Numbered from the stretch's first letter, positions 35,327-42,333 are shown. The stretch is 64,000 nt of DNA from a virus (IMGVR_UViG_3300042450_000503:1-64000), one strand, 5' to 3'. Notes: generated from the sequence alone by a model not told the origin. Program-made: numbers and translations.

Positions 35327-35623
35327 ATGAAAAATCAAATTAAATCAATTGAAGACGTTAAAAACTTTGTACAATATCTAATAGACAATGATCAATTGTA
35401 TCATTTCGAAGACGATCCGATTGATGTTATTAATATCAATGACGAAGCTGTGTTCACACCGTATGAATGTGACTTGTTAAATCAGCGAGTTGACGAAATA
35501 TGTGAGCTAAACTTGCTAGAAAGTGCATTCGAGTTCGCACTTGAGCATTTAGCAGCTGAAGATGAGATGCATGTGCAAGCCTGGAGAGAGTCATTAACAC
35601 AAGAACAATTAAATAGTATATAA
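35327..35623 (+). CDS. 98-aa acidic early protein, unknown
   Basis: 98 aa, acidic, helical C-terminal half (LLESAFEFALEHLAAEDEMH). GC-richer codons than the 34391 gene. Co-transcribed with the 78-aa membrane protein one base downstream. Confidence 0.65.
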   Translation: MKNQIKSIEDVKNFVQYLIDNDQLYHFEDDPIDVININDEAVFTPYECDLLNQRVDEICELNLLESAFEFALEHLAAEDEMHVQAWRESLTQEQLNSI

Positions 35624-35624
35624 T

Positions 35625-35861
35625 ATGAAAGATTTAGCCTTAATCGCGCTTGGAATAGCCGCTGGATTCGTAGCATCAGCATTGATAGCAAACAAACAAG
35701 AACAGATCAGAGTTGAAGAGCAGGGTAATATACCAGCATTCTATTGGAATGATCGAGTTAACCCACCTCACAGAGGTTTTGAACTAAAAGTTGATATGTA
35801 TTGGAACGAAACTAAAGATACTATCTACATGGAATATTCATCTGGTCCTGAGGGCGAGTAA
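35625..35861 (+). CDS. 78-aa protein with N-terminal membrane segment
   Basis: 78 aa. Membrane or signal segment LALIALGIAAGFVASALIAN (about 4-23), then a polar domain containing AFYWNDRVNPPHRGFELKVD. Could be an envelope-targeted early protein. Followed by hairpin copy 2. Confidence 0.6.
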   Translation: MKDLALIALGIAAGFVASALIANKQEQIRVEEQGNIPAFYWNDRVNPPHRGFELKVDMYWNETKDTIYMEYSSGPEGE

Positions 35862-35864
35862 AAT

Positions 35865-35918
35865 GTGCGACGTTAGCCTACTATTTATTAACTTAATCGG
35901 CTAATGTCACTCTTTTTC
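35865..35918 (+). terminator. Hairpin element copy 2, probable terminator
   Basis: GTGCGACGTTAGCC pairs with GGCTAATGTCAC around an AT-rich loop, followed by TCTTTTTC. It lies 3 bp past the stop of the 78-aa gene, so a rho-independent terminator is likely here. Arms and loop match copies at 33186 and 45010. Confidence 0.65.
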
Positions 35919-36148
35919 AACAGTTGCTTGCAACTACACCGAAGGTGTATAGCATACAGGCCTAATACGGTCTCTTTTTGATAATAATTACGTAGCCTGG
36001 CTTTGAAATAGCGTCGGAAGAGTAGACTCCGTCCTACATTATAGCCAAATATACTCGAAAGTAAGGTTTGCCCTTGTTTTTTACTTGAGGGTAGCGATTA
36101 CTTTTGATCTTTTTAGGTAAATCGTGTATAGCATCCACCCAAAAAACT
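35919..36148 (+). ncRNA. Promoter-linked non-coding region, possible small RNA
   Basis: No ORF. An early-promoter-like motif at 35954 precedes structured sequence: CGGA/TCCG hairpin near 36020-36040, an outer GGCT/AGCC pair, and GCCCT/AGGGT-type complementarity further on. GC content is above that of the neighbouring genes. A short transcript of 100-150 nt ending near the T-rich 36110-36118 stretch is possible. Confidence 0.35.
35954..35992 (+). promoter_or_regulatory. Early promoter motif copy 6 (variant)
   Basis: ATACAGGCCTAATACGG and TTGATAATAATTACG; the downstream box departs from consensus. GTGTATAGC ends immediately upstream. No gene follows before the next promoter, pointing to an RNA product or a decayed unit. 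Confidence 0.55.
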
Positions 36149-36192
36149 CTTACAAGATCAACACGAGACTAAATTGATAATATATTTGAATC
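36149..36192 (+). promoter_or_regulatory. Early promoter motif copy 7
   Basis: CTTACAAGATCAACACGA and TTGATAATATATTTGAATC. The -7 box TATATTTG here fits the host TAnnTTTG consensus exactly. GTGTATAGC lies 16 bp upstream. Confidence 0.7.
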
Positions 36193-36207
36193 AAAACAAT
36201 AATAATT

Positions 36208-36342
36208 ATGACTTTAGAATTAAATAATACCGAGGTTGCCCAATTAAAAGAGTTAATTTATGACTATATCGACCGCATCGGTGGTTTCGATCAATTAAGT
36301 GATGAAATGAAAGAGGTTTTACAAGATTTAATAGATGGATAG
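36208..36342 (+). CDS. 44-aa acidic early protein
   Basis: 44 aa, begins MTLELNNTEVAQLKELIYDY, fully helical and acidic. Single-gene unit behind promoter copy 7. Not recognised. Confidence 0.6.
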   Translation: MTLELNNTEVAQLKELIYDYIDRIGGFDQLSDEMKEVLQDLIDG

Positions 36343-36399
36343 AGAAGTACTCTATAGCACCTGTATACTATTTAATTCAAGCAAATGAAGTATAACCTT

Positions 36400-36443
36400 T
36401 TTACAATCATAATACGATAGCGAAATGATAATATAAATGTAAC
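36400..36443 (+). promoter_or_regulatory. Early promoter motif copy 8
   Basis: TTTACAATCATAATACGA and TGATAATATAAATGTAAC. Drives the run of genes from 36460 to the tRNA at 37311. Confidence 0.8.
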
Positions 36444-36459
36444 AAAAACAAATAAATAT

Positions 36460-36741
36460 ATGGAATATAAAGTAGTAGAAAGTAAGGAAATAGTATGGTG
36501 TGAGTACGATGATAGATATGTACTAATAATTAAGTCAAATGACGAGATAATTGGGTTAAACTTCATGCAAGGTGACGAACTTGAGATGTTTAAAGAAGAT
36601 TTCACTTATGTTGATGAGAAGTTAACTGACTTTTACAATGCGGTAAGTCCATACTTAGGCGGATTGAGTGAGCTTGACCGTATTAATCAAGCGATATGGG
36701 CATTCCATAGTTATAGAGTATTAAGAGATGAAAGATATTAA
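36460..36741 (+). CDS. 93-aa early protein, unknown
   Basis: 93 aa, acidic, mixed beta (YKVVESKEIVWCEYDDRYVL) then helical (LSELDRINQAIWAFHSYR). First gene behind promoter copy 8. Confidence 0.65.
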   Translation: MEYKVVESKEIVWCEYDDRYVLIIKSNDEIIGLNFMQGDELEMFKEDFTYVDEKLTDFYNAVSPYLGGLSELDRINQAIWAFHSYRVLRDERY

Positions 36742-36760
36742 CAAATAAAAAATAGAAAAT

Positions 36761-36877
36761 ATGGAAGAGTACAGTGATTGTTGTGGTGCGGGTAGACACC
36801 ACATATATGATGAGTTATGCGGTGATTGTTTAGAACATTGCGAGTTTACCGATTGGGATGGTGAAGATGAAAATTAA
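36761..36877 (+). CDS. 38-aa zinc-ribbon-like peptide
   Basis: 38 aa beginning MEEYSDCCGAGRHHIYDELC. CC, then CGDC and a further Cys (LEHC) plus two His make a plausible zinc-binding knuckle; the tail is acidic (DWDGEDEN). Similar tiny zinc-ribbon proteins are common in phage early regions. Confidence 0.6.
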   Translation: MEEYSDCCGAGRHHIYDELCGDCLEHCEFTDWDGEDEN

Positions 36878-36893
36878 TATTAAAAAGTAAATT

Positions 36894-37076
36894 ATGAAAA
36901 CATATACAATACAAATTAACGAAAGTTATTCAAGAATAGTAACTATAGAATTGCCAGATGATAGCGATATTAACGACGCTATTGCCGAAGTGCGTAGCGA
37001 TTATTATAATGAGCTAATAATATTAGATTATAGAGATTTTGATGATGCGGATTTTTATGAATTAGAAAATTATTAA
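36894..37076 (+). CDS. DpnD/PcfM-like small protein
   Basis: 60 aa. A two-strand start (MKTYTIQINESYSRIVTIEL) followed by a helix (DINDAIAEVRSDYYN) and LDYRDF near the end resembles the DpnD/PcfM family of small proteins from restriction loci, plasmids and phages. Molecular function unknown. Confidence 0.6.
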   Translation: MKTYTIQINESYSRIVTIELPDDSDINDAIAEVRSDYYNELIILDYRDFDDADFYELENY

Positions 37077-37078
37077 GT

Positions 37079-37303
37079 ATGATAGGAGATAACCAAATTG
37101 TAGAGTATATTAATCCGTATTTTCCGGATAGACAAATGTACAAATGTAAGATTGAGGATTCAACATATCACACCGATGACTATGGTAAATTAGTTGATTG
37201 GATTGTTGATAAGACTGTTAATGCAGAGTACTATGCGGAATGTAAGCAATTAAGCGACATAGCGTGCGCTAGCTTTATGGCGGATGTAAAATATAAAGAT
37301 TAA
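37079..37303 (+). CDS. 74-aa early protein, unknown
   Basis: 74 aa. Starts 2 bases after the DpnD-like stop. Contains YFPDRQMYKCKIEDST and a C-terminal helix with AECKQLSDIACASF. Ends just before the tRNA. Confidence 0.6.
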   Translation: MIGDNQIVEYINPYFPDRQMYKCKIEDSTYHTDDYGKLVDWIVDKTVNAEYYAECKQLSDIACASFMADVKYKD

Positions 37304-37310
37304 TAATAGG

Positions 37311-37384
37311 AGTTAAGAGGAGTAATGGTAAACTCAGGCCGATCAGTGATGCCCGCAATGTAGGTTCGATTCCTACCTTAACTA
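37311..37384 (+). tRNA. tRNA-like gene with irregular anticodon stem
   Basis: Perfect 7-bp acceptor AGTTAAG/CTTAACT, D-stem GAGT/ACTC and 5-bp T-stem GTAGG/CCTAC around TTCGATT. The anticodon arm pairs only at three positions (GGC/GCC) with two mismatches next to the loop. At standard spacing the anticodon is CAG (Leu), but a Leu tRNA would need a long variable arm, which is absent. Either a divergent functional tRNA or one whose anticodon arm has been altered. Confidence 0.75.
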
Positions 37385-37392
37385 CAAATTCA

Positions 37393-37436
37393 TTTACAGT
37401 CTTAATACGATTAATAAATGATAATATAAATGTAAC
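37393..37436 (+). promoter_or_regulatory. Early promoter motif copy 9
   Basis: TTTACAGTCTTAATACGA and TGATAATATAAATGTAAC, 9 bp after the tRNA. Drives the long run of small genes from 37453 to 39102. Confidence 0.8.
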
Positions 37437-37452
37437 TAACAAATAATAATAT

Positions 37453-37632
37453 ATGAAAAATTCAATCAAGTTTTTAAAGTACAATTTCATTAAGCTCAAC
37501 GGAGTGCTATACACACCCTACCTTGTCGGCGAACTACCGAACACGTTCGGATTTATAACTAATGACGAAGATCAAGATGGTTATAGTGAGTGGTTTAATT
37601 TTAAAGGTTTAACTTATATAATCAAGAAATAG
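37453..37632 (+). CDS. 59-aa early protein, unknown
   Basis: 59 aa from the ATG at 37453 (MKNSIKFLKYNFIKLNGVLY). The LYT codons contain a TGCTATACAC site. The C-terminal half is beta-like (YSEWFNFKGLTYIIKK). Not recognised. Confidence 0.6.
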   Translation: MKNSIKFLKYNFIKLNGVLYTPYLVGELPNTFGFITNDEDQDGYSEWFNFKGLTYIIKK

Positions 37633-37633
37633 T

Positions 37634-37822
37634 ATGATGTCATTCCCTAAATATAAACAAAACTTGCGAATGATCGGTGACGAAGTGTGGAGCTACTCTA
37701 CTAATGTTGCAAGAAAAGAAGATGATAAACTAATACAATTAGGTTATTGGTCTGTAACTACCCAGAAACATATTAACTATGTAGCCCGTGAATTAAATCT
37801 AACCTTAATAAAAACAGTATGA
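37634..37822 (+). CDS. 62-aa early protein, unknown
   Basis: 62 aa; the second Met at 37637 is an equal candidate start. Basic. Contains GDEVWSYSTNVARKEDDKLI and a helical end. Overlaps the next gene by 4 bp (ATGA type). Confidence 0.55.
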   Translation: MMSFPKYKQNLRMIGDEVWSYSTNVARKEDDKLIQLGYWSVTTQKHINYVARELNLTLIKTV

Positions 37823-38067
37823 TAGTAATAGCCAGTAATATGAAAGAAGCGTGTCAATTTCTTGAAGAAAAGAAAGCACGTAATAGAGCCAACCGTATAA
37901 ATGCGGTTAATACAGATGGATTGTGTAAAAGCTTCACTAGTGATGACTACAAAAAAGTTAAAACTACAATGAAGGGTGCAGCCAACCGTAAAGCCAAGAC
38001 CTTTAGCGTAACTAGATACTGGAATCACAACAACCTAACATTAACAGAAATTAAAAATAAATATTAA
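37819..38067 (+). CDS. 82-aa basic early protein
   Basis: 82 aa, strongly basic in the middle (EEKKARNRANRINAV and MKGAANRKAKTFSV). Could bind nucleic acid; no fold recognised. Confidence 0.55.
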   Translation: MIVIASNMKEACQFLEEKKARNRANRINAVNTDGLCKSFTSDDYKKVKTTMKGAANRKAKTFSVTRYWNHNNLTLTEIKNKY

Positions 38068-38068
38068 T

Positions 38069-38356
38069 ATGAGAAGAATAGTATTAGAACAAAATGAAGT
38101 AATATCATTAAGTGAAGTAGATAATCGATCGTTTGTAGGTATACAATGGGAAAGCGGGCAGAAATGTATGATTATTAGAACTATAGAGGGATATTGCAGT
38201 ATAAGCAATGACCATACCCCTAATATAATGAATGTATGGTATGCTGATTCCATACAAGAATACGTGACAAGAGCATTAAATCAAGGTAATAATACAAACT
38301 CTAGAGCCTATGCTTTCAATAATACAAAAGAGTTATGTGAATGGATGAGTATATAA
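38069..38356 (+). CDS. 95-aa early protein, unknown
   Basis: 95 aa, beta-rich N-terminus (FVGIQWESGQKCMIIRTIEG) and helical C-terminus (NTKELCEWMSI). Tight spacing on both sides. Not recognised. Confidence 0.6.
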   Translation: MRRIVLEQNEVISLSEVDNRSFVGIQWESGQKCMIIRTIEGYCSISNDHTPNIMNVWYADSIQEYVTRALNQGNNTNSRAYAFNNTKELCEWMSI

Positions 38357-38369
38357 TAAAAATAAATAT

Positions 38370-38561
38370 ATGAAAAAGTTAAACGGATTTGAAAGTTATT
38401 TAGTTCTTGAGGGCTTAGCGTCTATGAGAAGAACAATGAAAATGGATATATTAGAAATTCAAGCTGACGGTAAAAACCCTATTATGACTACAGGTTATGT
38501 AGATATGGTTATCGACGAAACAATTGAAAAGATTAAAACATTAACCTTAAAACAAAAGTAA
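38370..38561 (+). CDS. 63-aa helical early protein
   Basis: 63 aa, two helices (FESYLVLEGLASMRRTMKMD and VDMVIDETIEKIKTLTL). Its stop shares a base with the next ATG, so the two are coupled. Confidence 0.6.
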   Translation: MKKLNGFESYLVLEGLASMRRTMKMDILEIQADGKNPIMTTGYVDMVIDETIEKIKTLTLKQK

Positions 38562-38776
38562 TGAAAGAGCAGTATATTAAGATGCGTAACAGTAACCAAC
38601 TAGATATTGGTTTGCTATACACCTATGCTCGAGAGCAGGGCTTAACTATGCCGATCGATCAGTTTGCGGCGGGCCTGCAATTTATGGCTAGTGACGTGAT
38701 AGAGTATTTAGATCATAAACTTGAGTTAACTTTATTATTTAGTAAAGACGGTAAATTTATAAAAGTAGTAGAATAA
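38561..38776 (+). CDS. 71-aa early protein, unknown
   Basis: 71 aa. Contains GLLYTYAREQGLTMPIDQFA (with a 10-mer site in its DNA) and a C-terminal beta pair (TLLFSKDGKFIKVVE). Coupled to both neighbours by one-base overlaps. Confidence 0.6.
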   Translation: MKEQYIKMRNSNQLDIGLLYTYAREQGLTMPIDQFAAGLQFMASDVIEYLDHKLELTLLFSKDGKFIKVVE

Positions 38777-39102
38777 TGGAAAAAAGATATAAAGATAGCG
38801 GATATGGCTATAGAGATGTTGCGGTATTAGTAAGCGCTGGATATGGCGCTGGGTGGAGTTCTTGGAGTATGCCTGAAGAGGCATTGTTTGATCCGGTTAT
38901 AGTAGATTTTGTTGAAAATGACAAAACCAACACAGAAGAGTTCTCCGAGTATTTAGAAAAAAAATATTCAGAAGTTTTTACAGGCGGAGCTGGTGGTCTA
39001 TATGTATGTTGGGTACCTGAAGGTAAAGAATTTAGAATAGACGAATATGACGGAGCTGAAAGTTTAGTGCTAAAAGATAATGAAAGCTGGATAACAGCGT
39101 AG
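38776..39102 (+). CDS. 108-aa conserved-looking phage protein
   Basis: 108 aa. Gly/Trp-rich N-terminus (LVSAGYGAGWSSWSMPEEAL) and C-terminal GGAGGLYVCWVPEGKEFRID followed by the acidic EYDG. I recall related small proteins in other phages, without known function. Last gene of the promoter copy 9 unit. Confidence 0.65.
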   Translation: MEKRYKDSGYGYRDVAVLVSAGYGAGWSSWSMPEEALFDPVIVDFVENDKTNTEEFSEYLEKKYSEVFTGGAGGLYVCWVPEGKEFRIDEYDGAESLVLKDNESWITA

Positions 39103-39145
39103 TTACAATCCTGATACGAATAAGAATTGATAATATAAATGTAAC
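39102..39145 (+). promoter_or_regulatory. Early promoter motif copy 10
   Basis: GTTACAATCCTGATACGA and TTGATAATATAAATGTAAC, starting on the last base of the 108-aa gene stop codon. Drives 39163-39786. Confidence 0.8.
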
Positions 39146-39162
39146 AAATTAAATATAATAAT

Positions 39163-39411
39163 ATGAGTGATTTAACTAAAAAAATTAATTTAGTAGGTAG
39201 ATTTGCTACCTTATCTAAAACTGTAGACTTTGATGATTTTTATTCCATAAATATATGGATTGCACGAGACGAAATTAGTTTACAAGGGCATATTAACCCT
39301 ACTAATATGAGCTCAGCTAAAAAGCTTGGCGTAGATTTAGTATTTGAAAATGATAGTCAAATGCTTAAGGGTGAGTCTGAAGATGGTAAATTAAGAATCG
39401 TTTTAACCTAA
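39163..39411 (+). CDS. 82-aa early protein, unknown
   Basis: 82 aa, beta-rich (DFYSINIWIARDEISLQG, GESEDGKLRIVLT). Not recognised. Confidence 0.6.
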   Translation: MSDLTKKINLVGRFATLSKTVDFDDFYSINIWIARDEISLQGHINPTNMSSAKKLGVDLVFENDSQMLKGESEDGKLRIVLT

Positions 39412-39416
39412 TAACT

Positions 39417-39602
39417 ATGACAAAAGAAAAATTAGCATTTCAAGAAGCCTTAGCATTCGAAGTATGGATGCGCGAAACTGTAAGATCTGTACATTATGCA
39501 GACAACTCTAAAATGGCTGACGCTTATGACAGAGTATTTAATAACGCATTAGAAATAGTAATATATGAAAACGCTAAATCAAAAAGAACTAGACCTAGTT
39601 AG
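39417..39602 (+). CDS. 61-aa helical early protein
   Basis: 61 aa, wholly helical (KEKLAFQEALAFEVWMRETV). It overlaps the next gene by 38 bp in another frame; both look protein-like, so the overlap is probably genuine. Confidence 0.5.
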   Translation: MTKEKLAFQEALAFEVWMRETVRSVHYADNSKMADAYDRVFNNALEIVIYENAKSKRTRPS

Positions 39603-39786
39603 GTTAGCCGTGCTTGAAGGAGTACTAGAAACCCAAAATAAATTACGCATTGACTTTAAAATTAGAGAATCTGATTTAACTGTTCATCAAGTAATAAGAC
39701 TTGAGCAGATCACGGATTTGCTATACACGCTGTTTTGCCAAGTTGTTGAAGAGCGCGGTGTCTTACAGTCCGAATACGAACAATAA
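39565..39786 (+). CDS. 73-aa helical early protein
   Basis: 73 aa, helical (LDLVRLAVLEGVLETQNKLR; VIRLEQITDLLYTLFCQVVE). The last codons overlap promoter copy 11, so coding and promoter functions share about 25 bp. A 10-mer site encodes its LYT. Confidence 0.6.
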   Translation: MKTLNQKELDLVRLAVLEGVLETQNKLRIDFKIRESDLTVHQVIRLEQITDLLYTLFCQVVEERGVLQSEYEQ

Positions 39787-39805
39787 TTGATAATATAAAT
39801 GTAAC
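39762..39805 (+). promoter_or_regulatory. Early promoter motif copy 11 (inside a gene 3' end)
   Basis: CTTACAGTCCGAATACGA and TTGATAATATAAATGTAAC. The upstream half encodes the last residues of the 73-aa protein. Nearest consensus promoter upstream of the big non-coding RNA locus at 40.8 kb. Confidence 0.8.
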
Positions 39806-39822
39806 CAATAAAATTTAATAAA

Positions 39823-40230
39823 ATGGATAAAATAAACAACCTGTTTGATCAGGAAATTACAAAAACTATAGATGCTTACCCAAGTATTTATACTAAAGAT
39901 GATGTTGTTAGCTTATTAAGTAAGCTACGTACTGTAGTATTAACTGAAACCTCTGAAGCTTTATCTAATGCAAACGCTACTCCAATTACTGAAATGGACT
40001 TTCAAAACTTTAGCGAAAGTGTAACCAGAGAATTAGAAAACAGAATAAACAGAGGCGATGTTGATGTGCATGACTATTCAAGCGCTGAGTTCAGTATTAA
40101 CTATCACAATACAATTGAAATCGAAAGTATTGACTTTAATTCTGACGCTGTAACTGATGAATTATCTGATATATTATTAGATAAATTTCAAGAATCATTT
40201 GGTAAATTAATAACTAATACTGAAGAATAA
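39823..40230 (+). CDS. 135-aa acidic early protein
   Basis: 135 aa, acidic, Asp/Glu/Thr/Ser-rich, with helices (DVVSLLSKLRTVVLTETSEA). Not recognised. Shares one base with the next gene. Confidence 0.65.
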   Translation: MDKINNLFDQEITKTIDAYPSIYTKDDVVSLLSKLRTVVLTETSEALSNANATPITEMDFQNFSESVTRELENRINRGDVDVHDYSSAEFSINYHNTIEIESIDFNSDAVTDELSDILLDKFQESFGKLITNTEE

Positions 40231-40484
40231 TGATAGATCTTAGAAAGAATAAAACAGAAGATCAGCCGCTACCTAAATGGTTTAATGGTATGTTATATAC
40301 TAATGGCGGAATGGTAATGAACCCTTTTAGTCATGAAAGTATTGAATTAACAGCCGCTGAATTAAGTATGTATGATTATATTATGGGTTGTGTTATGTTA
40401 AATAAGTATGATGCAACCTTTAATAAAGCAATGAATTGGTTTCGGAAAGCCAATGGTGATGCCTATATGGTATTATTAGATTAA
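40230..40484 (+). CDS. 84-aa conserved phage protein
   Basis: 84 aa. LPKWFNGMLYTNGGMVMNPF, ELSMYDYIMGC and the end MNWFRKANGDAYMVLLD form a pattern I recall from many marine and freshwater phages, function unknown. It is coupled to the acidic gene upstream and ends 5 bp before tRNA-Gln. Confidence 0.7.
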   Translation: MIDLRKNKTEDQPLPKWFNGMLYTNGGMVMNPFSHESIELTAAELSMYDYIMGCVMLNKYDATFNKAMNWFRKANGDAYMVLLD

Positions 40485-40489
40485 CCATG

Positions 40490-40560
40490 TGTCTTATGGT
40501 GTAACGGTAGCACTAATCACTTTGACTGATTCAGTTTAGGTTCGAATCCTTATAAGACAA
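40490..40560 (+). tRNA. tRNA-Gln (anticodon TTG)
   Basis: Acceptor TGTCTTA/TAAGACA, D-arm with AACGGTA loop, anticodon stem AATCA/TGATT around CTTTGAC (anticodon TTG), T-loop TTCGAAT with one mismatch in its stem. 71 nt, no encoded CCA. Confidence 0.88.
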
Positions 40561-40582
40561 CTAACAATTAAATTTAATAACT

Positions 40583-40819
40583 ATGACTAATGTAAACTTA
40601 GTGGAAACACTAACGGTTGATAGTAGCGCTATCTTTGAAGTTGCTTACTATCCTAATGTCGAAAGACTATTTGTACTGTTTAAAAACGGTAAAGAGTATG
40701 AGTACTTCAATGTGCCAACTCACGTAATGAATGGTTTAAGAGAAGCCTCATCTAAAGGTAAATTCTTAAACAAATATATCTTAGCTTTCTACAGATTTAA
40801 GAAAGTTATTACGGTATAA
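40583..40819 (+). CDS. KTSC-domain protein
   Basis: 78 aa. Matches the KTSC domain: VDSSAIFEVAYYPNVERLFV, FKNGKEYEYFNVPTHVMNGL and FLNKYILAFYRFKK. This domain occurs in small phage and bacterial proteins; its biochemical role is not established, though an RNA- or lysyl-tRNA-synthetase-associated role has been suggested. It sits between tRNA-Gln and the large RNA locus, which fits an RNA-linked role but does not prove it. Confidence 0.8.
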   Translation: MTNVNLVETLTVDSSAIFEVAYYPNVERLFVLFKNGKEYEYFNVPTHVMNGLREASSKGKFLNKYILAFYRFKKVITV

Positions 40820-40830
40820 TTGCTATACAC

Positions 40831-41573
40831 GGTTGTCCTGCTGATCCGATCGGTAAGGTAGCGTAGAGGCCGTGTTATTTACAATTGTCTCACATGAGTG
40901 GTATAGAGGTTGTAACGCAGGAAACAGTGCGTAATGCTGAATGCGGGATTGGGGTGACCCCGGTCGCGACTCAGGGAGCAGTGAGTTCGTTAAATAAGAA
41001 CTGTTCAAAATGTTAATCACTCGGGGTTGTGTGAAGTTATACCAGGCTTAGCTAGCTGGTTGCAACCGAAATATGGGATAAAGAAAATAACCGGTCCTCG
41101 GATTAACAAAGAACTAAGTGCTGGGCTAAATGGATCTGTTTCAGTCTCCGGGCATTGTCACGGCCGACGGGTTAAGGGGTTCGATTCCCCTTTTAGTTCC
41201 TAATAGCTAAGCTGTGTAAAGCACCAGATCTGATAAACTGTGTGAAGCTATAGGTTAAACATTGAATACCTTATCACGGCGGGAATCTATTGAGGAACGG
41301 GTGATAAAAGATACTATCAGTAATGGTAGATGTGTTGTTCCCTTGAGAAAGGAATACAGGTGGGTAGATGAAATAAGCTATCAGAACTGCAGATAAAGAT
41401 GCGGACTGCACAACACAAATGAGTTCTCAGCAAGTAGTTAAAGAACCGTTGTATTACACCTTAATTGGTAGTAATCAACAAACGTCATATTAACTACGCG
41501 ACCCTAATCATTAAGTGAGCAGCGAGGGCTAACTTGCAAGGCTATAATGATGGGTGCTAAAAAAATTAAATAT
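40831..41573 (+). ncRNA. Large structured non-coding RNA locus (GOLLD/ROOL-like candidate)
   Basis: No gene-length ORF in about 740 bp. My hand count of 40861-41520 gives about 43% G+C, against roughly a third in the flanking genes. Many stems are visible: CGCA/TGCG (40917-40932), GGGG/CCCC (40951-40961), AGTTC/GAACT (40984-41002) nested in AGTGA/TCACT, ACCAG/CTGGT (41041-41060), TTATCAC/GTGATAA (41271-41307), TTCC/GGAA (41338-41353) and a closing stem ATCATTA/TAATGAT extended by ACCC/GGGT (41500-41563). GTGTGAAG recurs at 41029 and 41239. A tRNA-like acceptor plus T-arm is enclosed at 41112-41199. Size, phage context, tRNA neighbours and an enclosed tRNA-like part fit giant phage RNAs such as GOLLD or ROOL; family membership is inference. 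Confidence 0.6.
41112..41199 (+). tRNA. tRNA-like element inside the large RNA
   Basis: AACTAAG pairs with TTTAGTT, and AGGGG-TTCGATT-CCCCT is a perfect T-arm directly before it. The 50 nt between do not fold into a clear D-arm and anticodon arm, and the total of 88 nt is long. A tRNA-like module or a decayed tRNA is more likely than a standard one; no anticodon can be assigned. Confidence 0.45.
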
Positions 41574-41574
41574 T

Positions 41575-41727
41575 ATGAGCAGAACAGTAAAACAAGCGTA
41601 TAGAAAATCAAGAGTATTTGATAAAACATGCAGAAATAATGGAGCATGCTCTTATTGTAGAGACAATCGTTTACATAAGCATAATAAGAAATTAATTGCT
41701 TACAGTCTTGATACGATTAAAGAATGA
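41575..41727 (+). CDS. 50-aa zinc-knuckle-like protein
   Basis: 50 aa beginning MSRTVKQAYRKSRVFDKTCR. Cys spacing CRNNGACSYCRDN, followed by two His, suggests a zinc-binding knuckle; the rest is basic. It starts 12 bp after the large RNA's closing stem. The last 9 codons overlap promoter copy 12. Confidence 0.55.
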   Translation: MSRTVKQAYRKSRVFDKTCRNNGACSYCRDNRLHKHNKKLIAYSLDTIKE

Positions 41728-41744
41728 TAATATAATTGTAAAAC
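41699..41744 (+). promoter_or_regulatory. Early promoter motif copy 12 (inside a gene 3' end)
   Basis: CTTACAGTCTTGATACGA and ATGATAATATAATTGTAA. Overlaps the end of the 50-aa gene and drives 41752 onward. Confidence 0.75.
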
Positions 41745-41751
41745 AACAAAT

Positions 41752-42333
41752 ATGAAAGAATTAACAACTAAACAATTAGCGGAAGTAAATAAAAATTTAG
41801 ATAATTACTTCTCATTAGCAACCGACAAAGATATTGATAACGGTATTGCGTGGTATAAGCAAGCACATTATATATGTAAAGATCTTGCTGAGCGGTATAA
41901 TACTAAGCTAGAAACTGTTGCAAGTATCATTAGTGCATTGTCACCACGTAATCGTTGGCCACAAAATATCAAAGATACCAAAACGGTACTTGATGCTATA
42001 CACGCTGGCCTCGAGCCTGATCAAGTTAAAGTGTGTACGTTCAACCGAAACAAAGAAAAAGCTTTCTTATTGGGTAAAGAACAAACGTCTATTACTGATA
42101 AAAGTTTAAAAACATTCAGTTTTGTTAACAATATTGCAAAATTAGATAATAATTATATTACAGTTGATGTGTGGCATTTGCGTGCTTGTTTTGGTAAAAC
42201 TATAACAACTAATCCAAGCAGAAAAGCCTATGATCAAATAAGATTATTAACAATCGAAAAAGCTAAACAACGAGGCTTAAACGGTTACGAGTACCAAGCT
42301 ATAGTGTGGAACGCAGTAAAAAACAATTTTTAA
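41752..42333 (+). CDS. DUF7178-like conserved phage protein
   Basis: 193 aa. VASIISALSPRNRWPQNIKD (about 61-80), the middle KAFLLGKEQTSITDKSLKTF and VDVWHLRACFGKTI match a family common in phages, which I know as DUF7178. The ISALSP-type turn and the later DVWHLRA recall helix-hairpin-helix DNA glycosylase folds, but catalytic residues cannot be assigned. Heads the unit running to 44939. Confidence 0.65.
   Translation: MKELTTKQLAEVNKNLDNYFSLATDKDIDNGIAWYKQAHYICKDLAERYNTKLETVASIISALSPRNRWPQNIKDTKTVLDAIHAGLEPDQVKVCTFNRNKEKAFLLGKEQTSITDKSLKTFSFVNNIAKLDNNYITVDVWHLRACFGKTITTNPSRKAYDQIRLLTIEKAKQRGLNGYEYQAIVWNAVKNNF

Noticed and set aside
40831-41573. Group I or group II intron in the large non-coding locus
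   Set aside because: No interrupted gene on either side, no recognisable group I core or group II domain V, and tRNA halves are not cleanly split.
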